From contig JAFZAZ010000003.1 in the NCBI GenBank assembly GCA_017561985.1, forward strand, positions 20,384-84,383: a DNA stretch of 64,000 nucleotides, read 5' to 3'. Positions 8,711-19,562 of this stretch are shown one piece after another. The translations under genes were made by a program, and so were the position numbers. Numbering within the stretch: position 1 is the stretch's first letter; each line of letters opens with the position of its first letter. Under the pieces are notes generated by a model. The model made no database searches. It was not told where the DNA came from and saw only the letters and a list, made by a program, of their open reading frames with translations. The DNA is from Lachnospiraceae bacterium (GTDB lineage: Bacteria; Bacillota_A; Clostridia; Lachnospirales; Lachnospiraceae).

Positions 8711-10243
8711 ATGAAATTCCGCAATCGATTGTTTTTGCTTCTCGTTCTGCTCTTGACCGCTGCTCTCACCGGCTGCGGCGGCGGAAACGAGACAACCCCC
8801 GCCGACGCGACGCCCGGTGTCTCAGGTACGCCGTCAACGCCCACCGCGGTTCCGACGAACGCACCCGTGACGGTCGACCCCGACGCGCGTCAGCTGATGC
8901 TCGGTTTCGACAAGACGCACCAGACCATCGACGGTTTCGGCGCCGGCTTCACATGGTACTCGGAGATGATCTTCAGCCTCAAGAAGTCGCAGGAATGCCT
9001 TGATCTTCTGTTCCGCGACGCCGGGTTCACCATTTTGCGCTTCAAGAATGAGCTCGGCTATTCGAGCAGCATTCTCGGCAAGGCGCGCATCGACAAGCAG
9101 TACTATCTCGCGGCCAAGGAACAGGCCGACGCGCGCGGCGAAAAGGTGACCGTTCTCTACTCGAGCTGGTCCCCGCAGGCCTCCCTCAAGAGCAACAACC
9201 GCGTCGAGGGCGGCGGCACGCTCCGCAAGAATTCCGACGGCAGCTACGTCTATGACGATTTCGCAAAATGGTGGGCTGACGCAGTCACGCTCTACCGCTC
9301 CCAGGGCATCCCGGTCGACGTCGTCAGCATTCAGAACGAGTGCGACTTTGTCGCAAGCTACGACGGCTGCGAATTTGCCCCGAACGAGACCGAAACGCAG
9401 GCTTCGTACGGCAAAGCTTTCCTCGCCACGTACCGCAAATTCCGCGAGCAGTTCGGCGACGAAGCGCCGCTCATGATCGCGCCCGAGACGATGACCGTCG
9501 ACACGACCTCGCTCAAGGCATATCTCAACCCGATCCTAGCCGAGGAGCCGAACAGCGTTTACGCCATCGCTCACCACCTCTATCTCGGCGGCACGTCCTC
9601 GGACGACCCGAACTCCTGCGAGCCCGACTCGTTCCTGATGAACTTCATGGGCGCCAAAAGCCTCGCCGCGAAAAATAACTTAAAGAAGTGGCAGACCGAG
9701 TTCTACCGCGGCACTGCACTTCAGACCGCCAACGTGATCAACAACTCGCTCGTCTATGAGGACGCCAACGCGTACATCTTCTGGGGCGGCGTATGGCGCG
9801 CCGAACAGGGCAACGACGGCATGGACAACGGCAACCTTCTGATTGTCGGAAACGCCGCTTCCCACTGGCCGAACGACGACGGTTTCCTGGTGACCGGCAA
9901 CTACTATGCAATGCGGCATTTTTCGCAGTATGTGCGCCCCGGCTTCACCCGCATCGACATCGGCGTGACCGGAGCCACGACGCTTCGCGCAAGCGCGTAC
10001 GTAAGTCCCGACGGAACCCGCACGGTCATCGTGCTTCTCAACAATGATTCCGCGGAGACCAAAGTGCAGCTTCCGCTCGACAACTACAGTCTCTCCTCGT
10101 CGTCCTGCTACCAGTCGGTGTTCACCAAAGGCTACACCGCCGACATGTGCTACAAAGGTCTCGGCGCTCTGCCCGATTCCCGCGTTCTCACGCTTCCCGG
10201 TGAGAGCGTGACGACCATCGTGCTGGACGGCTCGCAGAACTGA
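8711..10243 (+). CDS. GH30-family glycoside hydrolase lipoprotein
   Basis: A 510-residue secreted enzyme. Residues 1-22 are a lipoprotein signal with lipobox LTGC (Cys22), followed by a Thr/Pro-rich tether to about residue 55. The catalytic barrel (about 60-430) begins with the family-typical QTIDGFGAGFTW and has the acid/base Glu210 in SIQNE and the nucleophile Glu330 in WQTEF. The C-terminal 80 residues form the beta domain of GH30 enzymes. Members cleave beta-linked glucosyl, xylosyl or galactosyl polymers; I cannot assign the subfamily. The ATG at 8711 follows AAAGGA; the ORF's earlier ATG has no ribosome site. SGNH esterase genes on both sides suggest attack on an acetylated polysaccharide. 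Confidence 0.88.
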   Translation: MKFRNRLFLLLVLLLTAALTGCGGGNETTPADATPGVSGTPSTPTAVPTNAPVTVDPDARQLMLGFDKTHQTIDGFGAGFTWYSEMIFSLKKSQECLDLLFRDAGFTILRFKNELGYSSSILGKARIDKQYYLAAKEQADARGEKVTVLYSSWSPQASLKSNNRVEGGGTLRKNSDGSYVYDDFAKWWADAVTLYRSQGIPVDVVSIQNECDFVASYDGCEFAPNETETQASYGKAFLATYRKFREQFGDEAPLMIAPETMTVDTTSLKAYLNPILAEEPNSVYAIAHHLYLGGTSSDDPNSCEPDSFLMNFMGAKSLAAKNNLKKWQTEFYRGTALQTANVINNSLVYEDANAYIFWGGVWRAEQGNDGMDNGNLLIVGNAASHWPNDDGFLVTGNYYAMRHFSQYVRPGFTRIDIGVTGATTLRASAYVSPDGTRTVIVLLNNDSAETKVQLPLDNYSLSSSSCYQSVFTKGYTADMCYKGLGALPDSRVLTLPGESVTTIVLDGSQN

Positions 10244-10270
10244 TTCGTCCGATTCATTTTCAGACATAAC

Positions 10271-10310
10271 AAAACGGCGCTTCCGGAATCTCCCGGGAAC
10301 GCCGTTTTTT
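10271..10310. terminator. Bidirectional terminator between converging genes
   Basis: AACGGCG pairs with CGCCGTT, extended by an inner TTCC/GGAA. There are six T on the plus strand and an A-run (T on minus) on the other side. It serves the GH30 gene and the converging SGNH lipoprotein gene. Confidence 0.85.
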
Positions 10311-10325
10311 CTCCTGTTTGAATGT

Positions 10326-11672
10326 TTATTTGCCGACGCCGATGGCAAGCACCGAAAAATCCTTGTCGGCGTTTCCCTCCGCCATCCGGATCTCAAGCGT
10401 GTGCTCCGCTGCGGTGTCCTCGTTGAGCACGACGAGCGTGTACGGGTTGTTCCATGCACCGCTCTCCTTGCCCTTCACCGTCTTCACTACCTTGCCGTCC
10501 ACGAGGATCTCGGCATCTCCGAATGCGTCGCTCGTCGACTTCTTGTACACCACGAGAAGCGACTTGCACGTCGCCTTCAGCGTCAGGCTCTTCCTGCCGT
10601 CCGTCGACGCGTGCTTGAAGCTGTTCGGGAACGTCGTTCCGTCCTCGTAGCGCACGGAAAATACGCCCTTGTCCTGCGTCGTGAATCCGCCTGCATCCAC
10701 CGTGATTCCCTCGGCTGCCGCAGCCTCCGCGCTCGCCGCATCCACCAGGATGACCTTGTCGAACGAATCGCCGAGCAGTGCCTTCTCCGGCATCGCGTTG
10801 GCCGTCTCCGCCTCCTCCTCATCGACCTTCTTCAGAAGATACATCAGACAGTCGCGCATGATCTTGTGGCCGTACGCGGTCGGATGATACACATCGTTAA
10901 AATACGTTGCTTCCTTCAGCGAACCGTCGGTCAGGCGCGGCACAACAGCATTTTTCACGCTGACCATCGGAAGGTCGTAGTGCGTGCCGACGGGCTTCAG
11001 GCGGTCCTGCAGGTTCCATTTGGACTGGAACACGCTGAACAGAAGGATCACAGCCGTGTCGTCGCTCGTCTGCATCGCGCGGCGCACAAGGCCTTCGAAC
11101 GTCTCGCCGTTCGTCGGGTCGTCGCCGTCATTTACCGCAAATTCGATCACGAGAAGATCCGGAACAATCCCGCCGTTCTTCGTCAAAACGTCGCGCTCAT
11201 AGCGCACCACGCCGAGCGTCGACGGCGTTCCCGAGAGACCCGCATTCAGAAAATGCACGTTTGCTCCGCCGTCCTTGCCGTACACCTTCGCAAACTCCGT
11301 CGCGAACGACGATGCGTAGCAGTTCTTGTAGTTGGCAGCGCCCTCGCCCTCCGTGATGGAGCCGCCGATCGTCACGATGTAGACATCCTCGCCGTTTCTC
11401 GCCTTCTCGATCACCTTCTTGAGGCGGGCGTTGTTGCCCGTGCTCATCAGGGAATCCTCGATCATATTGTTGTACCAGATCTCCTTCTCCGACAGCGCCG
11501 GCGTGGGCGTTGCCTCGGGAGTCGGCGTCGCCTCGGGCGTCGGGGTTACCTCCTGCGTGGGCGTAACCGTCGGCGTCGTCTCCGTCTTGTTGTCCTTGCC
11601 GCATGCCGTCAAAGCTGCCGCAAGCAGCGCGACGCACAGCAGCATCCATACTTTCTGCGTGTGTTTTTTCAT
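10326..11672 (-). CDS. SGNH/GDSL-type hydrolase lipoprotein
   Basis: A 448-residue secreted hydrolase. Residues 1-24 are a lipoprotein signal (lipobox LTAC, Cys24). A tether of repeated T-P-E-A units spans about residues 30-60. The SGNH domain has TIGGSITEG (Ser105), EFAVND and DVYHPTAYGH. The C-terminal 110 residues are a beta domain shared with the cytoplasmic paralogue at 6796-8502. The ATG at 11672 follows AAGGAA; longer readings would overlap azlD in another frame and lose the signal peptide. It is likely an extracellular esterase working with the GH30 enzyme. Confidence 0.82.
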   Translation of the reverse strand: MKKHTQKVWMLLCVALLAAALTACGKDNKTETTPTVTPTQEVTPTPEATPTPEATPTPALSEKEIWYNNMIEDSLMSTGNNARLKKVIEKARNGEDVYIVTIGGSITEGEGAANYKNCYASSFATEFAKVYGKDGGANVHFLNAGLSGTPSTLGVVRYERDVLTKNGGIVPDLLVIEFAVNDGDDPTNGETFEGLVRRAMQTSDDTAVILLFSVFQSKWNLQDRLKPVGTHYDLPMVSVKNAVVPRLTDGSLKEATYFNDVYHPTAYGHKIMRDCLMYLLKKVDEEEAETANAMPEKALLGDSFDKVILVDAASAEAAAAEGITVDAGGFTTQDKGVFSVRYEDGTTFPNSFKHASTDGRKSLTLKATCKSLLVVYKKSTSDAFGDAEILVDGKVVKTVKGKESGAWNNPYTLVVLNEDTAAEHTLEIRMAEGNADKDFSVLAIGVGK

Positions 11673-11692
11673 GGTATTTTCCTTTCTTTTGC

Positions 11693-12007
11693 TCATCCGA
11701 GCAGATGTATCACCCAGGTCGCAAGCCCCGCTGTCGCGCAGGCTGCAAGCGACACAATCACAAGTCCTTTGCCGCGGTATGCAAGCACCGCCGCCGCGAG
11801 AAGTCCGACGGCCGCAACCGCCATCGACCCTGTCGCGTACAATGCCGCCGGCAGCGTCATCGCCGTCAGCACCGCGTAGGGCACATAGTATAAGAACGAC
11901 CGGAAGAACCGGTTGCGTACTTTTCTTCGAAACACCGTGAACGGGATCGCCCTCACCAGATACGTGACGAGCATCATCACAAGTGCGCACACAAAAAATC
12001 TACTCAC
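11693..12007 (-). CDS. azlD: AzlD-type branched-chain amino acid export subunit
   Basis: A 104-residue membrane protein with four hydrophobic segments and the family motif TYLVRAIPF near the N-terminus. AzlD pairs with AzlC to export branched-chain amino acids. The start is taken as GTG at 12007, eight bases after GGAGG; it overlaps the end of azlC by eight bases, so the two are translationally coupled. Upstream in-frame ATGs would place it deep inside azlC. Confidence 0.85.
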   Translation of the reverse strand: MSRFFVCALVMMLVTYLVRAIPFTVFRRKVRNRFFRSFLYYVPYAVLTAMTLPAALYATGSMAVAAVGLLAAAVLAYRGKGLVIVSLAACATAGLATWVIHLLG

Positions 12008-12773
12008 GGCACGCACCTCCCTCTTCCGCGGTCTCCCGCGGCCCGTCCTCGACCGGGAACAGCCATGCACCGACAGCCGCTGCTACCACTGCGCTCACGA
12101 TGATGGCAAATCCGACCGACACTTCCTTCAGCACGGGCGCGTAGTACATCAGACAGCTGACCGCCGCGGCTGCCAGCGCCACAAAGAGCACCTTGCGGCT
12201 CTCCTTCGCAGCCGGCACTACGATCGCGATGAACATGCCGTAGATGGCGAGGGTCATCACGTTCGTCACCGCCTTCGGAAGCACGTCGCCGAGCACCGCC
12301 CCGCCGAGCGTTCCGAGCGTCCACCCCGCGTACGGGAGCGTCATCAATCCGACGAAATACGGCGTCGTCACCGGCGTTCTGCGCGAAGCCGCCACGCCGT
12401 AGATCTCATCCGTGATGCCGAAACCGAGAAGCATCCGGCGAGGGCCCGACACGTCCTCGGACATATTTTGCGAGAGCGAAATGCCCATGAGGGAGTAGCG
12501 CAGGTTAATGATAAACTGCGACAGCGCAAGCTCGAAGACCGAACCTCCCGCCGCGATCGTCTTGACGCCCGCGATCTGCCCCGCGCTCGTCAGGTTGGTC
12601 ATCGAGATCAGCACGGTCTCCCACCAGCGGAAGCCGAGCGTCGCGCCCAGAATGCCAAACGTGAACGACACGAAAAAATAGCCGCACGCGATCGGAAAGC
12701 CGTGCCGAAGCCCTTCGTTCCAATCGCTTCTGCGGGCTTTGCTATTCGATTGTACTTCGCTGTTCCCGCTCAT
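12000..12773 (-). CDS. azlC: AzlC-type branched-chain amino acid exporter
   Basis: A 257-residue polytopic membrane protein with the AzlC hallmark near the N-terminus (GLRHGFPIACGYF, then a region around TSAGQ) and about seven hydrophobic segments. It acts with AzlD in export of branched-chain amino acids. The ATG at 12773 follows GGGAG by six bases; the longer reading adds an Arg-rich, non-conserved extension. The start sits just past the asnA terminator region, so azlCD is probably a separate unit or is reached by readthrough. Confidence 0.88.
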   Translation of the reverse strand: MSGNSEVQSNSKARRSDWNEGLRHGFPIACGYFFVSFTFGILGATLGFRWWETVLISMTNLTSAGQIAGVKTIAAGGSVFELALSQFIINLRYSLMGISLSQNMSEDVSGPRRMLLGFGITDEIYGVAASRRTPVTTPYFVGLMTLPYAGWTLGTLGGAVLGDVLPKAVTNVMTLAIYGMFIAIVVPAAKESRKVLFVALAAAAVSCLMYYAPVLKEVSVGFAIIVSAVVAAAVGAWLFPVEDGPRETAEEGGACRE

Positions 12774-12805
12774 TCTCGTCTCCCTGCGAACGTCCGCTCT
12801 CGTAA

Positions 12806-12839
12806 CAAAGCAACGAGGCTGCCTGGGCAACCCCGTTGC
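12806..12839 (-). terminator. Probable terminator after asnA
   Basis: GCAACG pairs with CGTTGC around a GC-rich interior. The following T-run on the minus strand is interrupted (CTTTGTT), so some readthrough into azlC is possible. Confidence 0.55.
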
Positions 12840-12885
12840 GGTTTTGATCGTTTTTGTTCATTTTTCGTAAAATGATTCTTTCGCC

Positions 12886-13896
12886 CTACAACAGCGTCAC
12901 GCCGCGCGATGCAGCGTACTCCACAGCCTCCTTCGGCCATACGGAAACCTGAACCTCGCCGATGTGCGCCTTGCGCAGGAAGAACATGCAGATGCGCGAC
13001 TGGCCGATACCGCCGCCGACCGTGTACGGAAGCTTGCCCTCGAGAAGGCTCTTCTGGAAATCGAGCTCCGCGCGCTCCGGGCAGCCCGCCTTCGCAAGCT
13101 GGCTCACCAGAGACTCCTCATCGACACGAATACCCATCGAGGAGAGCTCAAGCGCGATGTCGTCGACCGGATAATAAACCATGATGTCGCCGTTCAGCTG
13201 CCAGTCATCGTAGTCCGGCGCACGTCCGTCGTGCTTCTCGCCGTTCGTGAGAAGGTCGCCGATCTTCATGATAAATACCGCGCCGTACTCCTTCGCGGCA
13301 AGGTACTCTCTCTCCTTCACGTTCTTGTCCGGATAGCGGTCAAGAAGCTCCTGCGAAGTGATAAAAGTGATCTCCTCGGGGAGAATGCATTTCACATAAT
13401 CATACTGGTTTGCGATGTACTTCTCGGTCACGCGAAGCGCCTCGTACACATCCTTGACGGTCTTTTTGAGCGTCTCGACCGTGCGGTCCGCCTTCGTGAT
13501 CACCTTTTCCCAGTCCCACTGATCCACGAAGATCGAGTGGATATTGTCCGTGTCCTCATCCCTGCGAATCGCGTTCATGTCCGTGTAAAGGCCTTCACCT
13601 ACGCGGAAGCCGTATTTGGCGAGAGCCATGCGCTTCCACTTTGCAAGCGAGTGAACGATCTCAACCGAAGCGTCGCCGTTCTCGCGGATGCCGAACACTA
13701 CCGGGCGCTCCACACCGTTCAGGTTATCGTTGAGACCCGACTCCGGCGTCACAAACAGGGGCGCCGTCACGCGGTGCAGGTTGAGCTGTGTTGCAAGCTC
13801 GCGCTGAAAGAAATCCTTGACCTTCTTGATCGCAATCTGCGTCTCTCTCGTAGAGAGCGCGGACTTGTACCCTTCCGGGATAAAGCACTTGTCCAT
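12886..13896 (-). CDS. asnA: Aspartate-ammonia ligase
   Basis: A 336-residue class II synthetase-like enzyme making asparagine from aspartate, ammonia and ATP; E. coli AsnA is 330 residues. Recognisable blocks are an N-terminal TRETQIAIKKVKDFFQ, the substrate-site segment around VDQWDWEK, and the C-terminal GGGIGQSR block. I prefer the ATG at 13896 (eight bases after AAGG) over the ATG three codons upstream. It stands alone between azlC and the DUF1846 gene. Confidence 0.95.
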   Translation of the reverse strand: MDKCFIPEGYKSALSTRETQIAIKKVKDFFQRELATQLNLHRVTAPLFVTPESGLNDNLNGVERPVVFGIRENGDASVEIVHSLAKWKRMALAKYGFRVGEGLYTDMNAIRRDEDTDNIHSIFVDQWDWEKVITKADRTVETLKKTVKDVYEALRVTEKYIANQYDYVKCILPEEITFITSQELLDRYPDKNVKEREYLAAKEYGAVFIMKIGDLLTNGEKHDGRAPDYDDWQLNGDIMVYYPVDDIALELSSMGIRVDEESLVSQLAKAGCPERAELDFQKSLLEGKLPYTVGGGIGQSRICMFFLRKAHIGEVQVSVWPKEAVEYAASRGVTLL

Positions 13897-13972
13897 ATCA
13901 TTCACCTTTCTTCCGGCGGCATTGCCGTCGTTACACTTCTATAGTTCGGGGCCGCGCCCCGTGCGGAAAATG

Positions 13973-15457
13973 TCAGTGGTACAGCTTCTTGGTCTCATAC
14001 ACCGGCTCGCTCGTGAGGTGCATGCCGAGCTTGCGGAACACACCCTCGTCGACTGCCGAGAGGATAACGGTGCTGTGAACCTCGCAGTCCTTCAGGTTCT
14101 CAAGCTGCTGCATCGCAAGCTCCGCCTTGTCGTCCTGCGTAGCGCATACGGACAGCGCGATCAGCACTTCGTCCGTGTGCAGTCTCGGGTTGTGGTTGCC
14201 GAGATGGTTGATCTTGAGATCCTGGATAGGCTCGATCAGCGTAGGCGACAACAGATCAACGCTGTCGTCGACGCCCGCGAGCGTCTTCAGCGCATTGAGA
14301 AGCGCTGCCGAGGATGCACCGAGAAGATCCGACGTCTTGCCGGTGACCACGCGTCCGTCGTTGAGCTCGATCGCTACGGCAGGTGCACCGCCGGTCTCCT
14401 CGGACTTCTGGTTCGCCGCTCCGACGACCGCACGGTCCTTGGGGCTGATGCCCGCCTTCTCCATCAACAGCTCAAGCTTCGCCTCCGCCTCTGCGGTCGC
14501 ACGCGCCTTGCGGCGGTCGCACATCGTCGCGTAGTAGCGGCGGATGATCTCCTCCTTCGAAGCTTCGCGCGTCGCCTCGTCGTTGATGATGCAGTTGCCT
14601 GCCATGTTAACGCCCATGTCGGTGGGCGACTTGTACGGGGATTTGCCGTAAATGCGCTCGAACATTGCGTTCAGAACGGGGAAGATCTCAACGTCGCGGT
14701 TGTAGTTGACCGTCGTCACACCGTACGCTTCCAGGTGGAACGGGTCGATCATATTCACATCGTTGAGGTCGGCCGTTGCCGCCTCATACGCAAGGTTTAC
14801 GGGGTGAGTCAGCGGAAGGTTCCAGATCGGGAAGGTCTCGAACTTCGCATAGCCGGCGCGGATGCCGCGCTTGTGCTCGTGATACAGCTGCGAGAGGCAC
14901 GTCGCCATCTTGCCGCTGCCCGGTCCGGGTGCGGTCACGACAACGAGCGGACGGCTCGTCTCGATGTACTCGTTGCGGCCGAGTCCCTCGTCGCTCACGA
15001 TCTTGGAAACATTGACAGGATAACCCTCAATGCGGTAATGACGATATACGTTCAGGCCCAGGTCGCGGAGTTTCTTCTCGTAATTGAGAACCGCGCTCTG
15101 TGCGATATACTGCGTCAGCACAACGCTGCGGACCAGAAGTCCGTAGCCGCGGAATGCGTCGATCAGACGGAGCACGTCGAGATCGTACGTGATGCTGAGG
15201 TCCGCACGAACCTTGTTGTTGACAATGTCGTTCGCGTTAATCGCGATGACAACCTCCGCATCCTCCTTGAGCTGTGCAAGCATGCGGATCTTACTGTCGG
15301 GATGGAAGCCCGGAAGCACGCGCGATGCATGGAAATCATCGAACAGCTTTCCGCCGAACTCCAGGTAAAGCTTTCCGCCGAACTGGCCGATACGCTCCCG
15401 GATGTGCGCAGACTGCATCTCCAGATACTGATCATTGTCAAAACCGACTCGTCTCAT
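13973..15457 (-). CDS. DUF1846 family protein
   Basis: A 494-residue protein that matches the DUF1846 (UPF0371) family in length and sequence, for example [15 protein letters not shown] at the start, [18 protein letters not shown], and a nucleotide-binding-like [15 protein letters not shown] around residue 190. The family is common in Firmicutes but has no firmly established reaction that I can state. The ATG at 15457 follows GGGAGG. The gene follows the HD-GYP gene by 53 bases, so they may share a transcript. Confidence 0.88.
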   Translation of the reverse strand: MRRVGFDNDQYLEMQSAHIRERIGQFGGKLYLEFGGKLFDDFHASRVLPGFHPDSKIRMLAQLKEDAEVVIAINANDIVNNKVRADLSITYDLDVLRLIDAFRGYGLLVRSVVLTQYIAQSAVLNYEKKLRDLGLNVYRHYRIEGYPVNVSKIVSDEGLGRNEYIETSRPLVVVTAPGPGSGKMATCLSQLYHEHKRGIRAGYAKFETFPIWNLPLTHPVNLAYEAATADLNDVNMIDPFHLEAYGVTTVNYNRDVEIFPVLNAMFERIYGKSPYKSPTDMGVNMAGNCIINDEATREASKEEIIRRYYATMCDRRKARATAEAEAKLELLMEKAGISPKDRAVVGAANQKSEETGGAPAVAIELNDGRVVTGKTSDLLGASSAALLNALKTLAGVDDSVDLLSPTLIEPIQDLKINHLGNHNPRLHTDEVLIALSVCATQDDKAELAMQQLENLKDCEVHSTVILSAVDEGVFRKLGMHLTSEPVYETKKLYH

Positions 15458-15510
15458 AAAAAGACCTCCCGTTTCGTAGGAAAATGTATTTGTTTTGAAT
15501 TCTGAAAATA

Positions 15511-16761
15511 TCACTCAACAGGGAACACGATCTCCCCGTATTTGTCATGCTCTTCGCGGAGGAATTCCTCAATCTTCGGCTTCAGCCAGATGACCGTATC
15601 GACGATGCACGGCTCAAAATGACGTCCGCGCTCGCGGCCGAGCTCAAACAGAACCTCGTCGATGTCCATACTCTTCTTGTACACGCGTTCCGAAAGCATC
15701 GCATCAAGCGAATCCGCTACCGCCATGATACGCGCGGAAAGCGGGATTGCCGTGCCCTTCAGGCCCTCGGGATAGCCGGTGCCGTCCCAACGCTCGTGGT
15801 GGCTCAGCGTGATCTCCTGTGCGCATTTTACGAGGCGCTGGTCCTTGACTCCGGAGAGATTCTCCGTGACAAGGCGGTAACCCTCGCGTGTGTGGTTCTT
15901 GATGATCTGATACTCCTCGTCCGTGAGCTCTCCCTCCTTGAGAAGGATGGCGTCGGGGATCGCGATCTTGCCGACGTCGTGGAGCGGCGCCGCGGTCTCC
16001 ATGTAGCTGATGGATCTCGGCGACAGCTCGGACTGGTAATGTCCCTGCATGCACATGCCCTCGGCGATCATCTTCACGTACGCCTGCGTGCGGCGCACAT
16101 GATGTCCCGTGCTCTCGTCGCGGAACTCGAGGAAATTAGCAAAACCGGAGATCAGCTGCGTCTGCATGTCCTTCATCTGAAGGTTGTTCTTCTGCAGCAG
16201 ATCAAGGCTGGATTCGGTTTTTCCGACCAGCGCGATCAGCACGATGGTCAGCAGAATGTATTCCCATGTAAGACTGAAGCCGAACACGCTGATCCACTCA
16301 CTCTCGGAGAGGAAGTAATACGCGTCCAGAACTTCGTTGTGAGCGCGAAGAAACAACGAGCCCATCATGATGGCGTAGCACATCGCCGTGATGTGAAGCG
16401 TGAATCGTCTGCGGTAATACAGGCACGAAAGCGCCGGCATCAAAGCGTACGTGATGTACAGAAGGATGCCCGGTTTCGTCGCCATGAAGCAGATTCCGCT
16501 GTGCATGCCGAGAATGATGATGTATTTGATCAGCCAGGTTGCGCGCTGTGTGCGCCGCAGCCACCGTGTCAGCAGGTACAGCGCGAGAACGATCGCGGAA
16601 AATACGCCGCTCTCCGTGTAATTAAAGTCATTGTTGATGCCTACAGCGGTCAGAATGGCCAGCACAGGGCCGACGAAAAGAAGTACCAACGCACATCGGA
16701 TCAGGATGTTGTTGATCTCATTCTCGTTCGTCTGCAGATATGCATTCTCGTAATTCAACAC
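15511..16761 (-). CDS. Membrane HD-GYP protein, probable cyclic di-GMP phosphodiesterase
   Basis: A 416-residue protein. Residues 20-190 carry six or seven hydrophobic segments without a recognised sensor domain. The HD-GYP domain (about 205-400) retains the His in HHVRRT, the metal-binding LHDVGK, and [16 protein letters not shown]. Such enzymes degrade cyclic di-GMP, which would oppose the cyclase at 3803-4879. The start could be GTG 16761 or TTG 16758; the spacing from GGAGG (three versus six bases) favours the TTG. It lies nine bases after trpS and is probably cotranscribed. Confidence 0.88.
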   Translation of the reverse strand: MLNYENAYLQTNENEINNILIRCALVLLFVGPVLAILTAVGINNDFNYTESGVFSAIVLALYLLTRWLRRTQRATWLIKYIIILGMHSGICFMATKPGILLYITYALMPALSCLYYRRRFTLHITAMCYAIMMGSLFLRAHNEVLDAYYFLSESEWISVFGFSLTWEYILLTIVLIALVGKTESSLDLLQKNNLQMKDMQTQLISGFANFLEFRDESTGHHVRRTQAYVKMIAEGMCMQGHYQSELSPRSISYMETAAPLHDVGKIAIPDAILLKEGELTDEEYQIIKNHTREGYRLVTENLSGVKDQRLVKCAQEITLSHHERWDGTGYPEGLKGTAIPLSARIMAVADSLDAMLSERVYKKSMDIDEVLFELGRERGRHFEPCIVDTVIWLKPKIEEFLREEHDKYGEIVFPVE

Positions 16762-16770
16762 GCACCTCCG

Positions 16771-17928
<1,158 letters not shown>

Positions 17929-17931
17929 TTC

Positions 17932-17966
17932 CGCGCCCGAAAGTCAATCTGAAATCCGGGCGCGGT
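17932..17966 (-). terminator. Hairpin after deoD
   Basis: CCGCGCCCG pairs with CGGGCGCGG around a 17-nt loop, directly after deoD. The T-tract is poor, so termination may be partial. Confidence 0.55.
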
Positions 17967-17996
17967 CGTACAAAAATGTCGATTCGATTTTGGTTA

Positions 17997-18746
17997 TTAT
18001 TTTGCATCCTGCTTCACGGCGATCGTGAGCGCAAGCTTCATCATCTCGGTGAACGAGTTCTGTCTCGCCTCCGCAGGAAGGTTCTCACCGGTGATCAGGT
18101 GGTCCGAGATCGTGCAGATCGCAAGCGCTTTCCTGCCTGCGCGGGCCGCGTTCATGAACAGTGCCGCAGCCTCCATCTCCACTGCGAGGACTCCCATTTT
18201 TCCCCATGCCGCAAGCGGCTGTTCCGCCTCGGTGAAACTGCCGGGATCCCCGTAAAATACGTCGCTCGACACGAGGTTTCCGACGTGGTAGCGAAGCCCC
18301 TGCTCCTTCGCGGTCTCCACCGCGGTCGAGAGGAGTTCATAGTCGCTGATCGCGGAGTACGTTCCGGGCAGGTTGAACTGTCTTGCGTAATTGCTGTCGT
18401 AGCACGCGCCCTGCGCGATGACAATGTCGCGCACCTTCACCTTCGGGCTGTAGGCGCCCGCGGAGCCGATGCGGATGATGTTCTCGACATCAAAATAATT
18501 GAAAAGCTCGTAGCTGTAGATGCCGATGGAAGGCATTCCCATGCCGCTTGCCATGACGCTCACGCGCGTCCCCTCGTACGTTCCCGTGTACCCCTGCACG
18601 CCGCGCACGTTGTTGACTAAAACCGGGTCCGTAAGGAACGTCTCGGCGATGAATTTGGCGCGAAGCGGATCGCCCGGCATGAGCACCGTCTTCGCAAAAT
18701 CCTTCGGCTCACAGCCGATGTGCGGTGTCGGATAATTCTTTCCCAT
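17997..18746 (-). CDS. deoD: Purine nucleoside phosphorylase, DeoD type
   Basis: A 249-residue hexameric-type phosphorylase that splits purine nucleosides with phosphate. The N-terminal PTPHIG, the phosphate-site segment MPGDPLRAKF, VMASGMGMPS and the active-site VLAVEMEAAALF are all present, with the catalytic Asp in ISDH. It lies 21 bases after deoC, which handles the deoxyribose-5-phosphate made from the product sugar phosphate, so the pair forms a nucleoside-salvage operon. Confidence 0.95.
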   Translation of the reverse strand: MGKNYPTPHIGCEPKDFAKTVLMPGDPLRAKFIAETFLTDPVLVNNVRGVQGYTGTYEGTRVSVMASGMGMPSIGIYSYELFNYFDVENIIRIGSAGAYSPKVKVRDIVIAQGACYDSNYARQFNLPGTYSAISDYELLSTAVETAKEQGLRYHVGNLVSSDVFYGDPGSFTEAEQPLAAWGKMGVLAVEMEAAALFMNAARAGRKALAICTISDHLITGENLPAEARQNSFTEMMKLALTIAVKQDAK

Positions 18747-18767
18747 AAAACCCCTTTCCTTCTCCTC

Positions 18768-19454
18768 TCAGGAGAAAAAGCTGAGACTGCTGTGCTTGTT
18801 GACATTGAGCATCGACTTGACCTCGCTGACGACACGGCTCGTTCCCAGTCTCTCCGCTCCGAGCTCCAGGAACTGCTCCGCATCCTCGAGCGAGCGGATG
18901 CCGCCCGCAGCCTTGACCTTCTTGCCCTTGCAGTTGGCGACCAGAAGCTCCACATCGTGGATCGTCGCACCGCCGCCCGCAAATCCCGTCGACGTCTTGA
19001 TGAAGTCCGCCTCCGAACGCGAAACGACGTCACAGAGCGCGAGCTTCTGCTCCTCCGTCAGCTTGCACGTCTCGATGATGACCTTCAGCAATTTGCCGTT
19101 CGCCGCTCTCTTGATCTCGTTGATCTCCGCGAGCACATCGTCGTATCTTCCCTCCGCAACCATGCCGAGGTTCACGACCATATCGATCTCGTCCGCGCCG
19201 TTTTTCACGGCGTCCGACGTCTCAAAACATTTTGCTTCGGTCGTCGCGTAACCGTTCGGAAAACCGATGACCGTGCACACCGCAACCTTGCCCGCCGCAT
19301 ACTCTGCCGCCTGCTTCACAAAGCTCGGCGGAATGCATACGCTCGCCGTGCGGAAGCGGATACCGTCGTCACAGATCGCGCGGATCTCGTCCCACGTCGC
19401 CGTCGTGGACAAAAGCGTGTGGTCCACCTTGTTGAGTAACTCCTGAATCTCCAT
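18768..19454 (-). CDS. deoC: Deoxyribose-phosphate aldolase
   Basis: A 228-residue class I aldolase that cleaves deoxyribose-5-phosphate to glyceraldehyde-3-phosphate and acetaldehyde. The Schiff-base lysine is in [10 protein letters not shown] and the second active-site lysine in KAAGGIR. The start of the family, LNKVDHTLL, is intact. It is the first gene of the deoC-deoD pair. Confidence 0.95.
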   Translation of the reverse strand: MEIQELLNKVDHTLLSTTATWDEIRAICDDGIRFRTASVCIPPSFVKQAAEYAAGKVAVCTVIGFPNGYATTEAKCFETSDAVKNGADEIDMVVNLGMVAEGRYDDVLAEINEIKRAANGKLLKVIIETCKLTEEQKLALCDVVSRSEADFIKTSTGFAGGGATIHDVELLVANCKGKKVKAAGGIRSLEDAEQFLELGAERLGTSRVVSEVKSMLNVNKHSSLSFFS

Positions 19455-19562
19455 ATCTCTCTTCCTCCTCTTTCGGACGTCTGTCCGGATTGTTCGAATT
19501 GTTGTCCCCGTCAGCGCGGGGCTCTCATCACAGGATGCCGGCTGCTCTCTAAGCGGCTCCCG

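Noticed and set aside
11673..11990. N-terminal extension of the SGNH lipoprotein
   Set aside because: It would cover azlD in another frame and bury the signal peptide.
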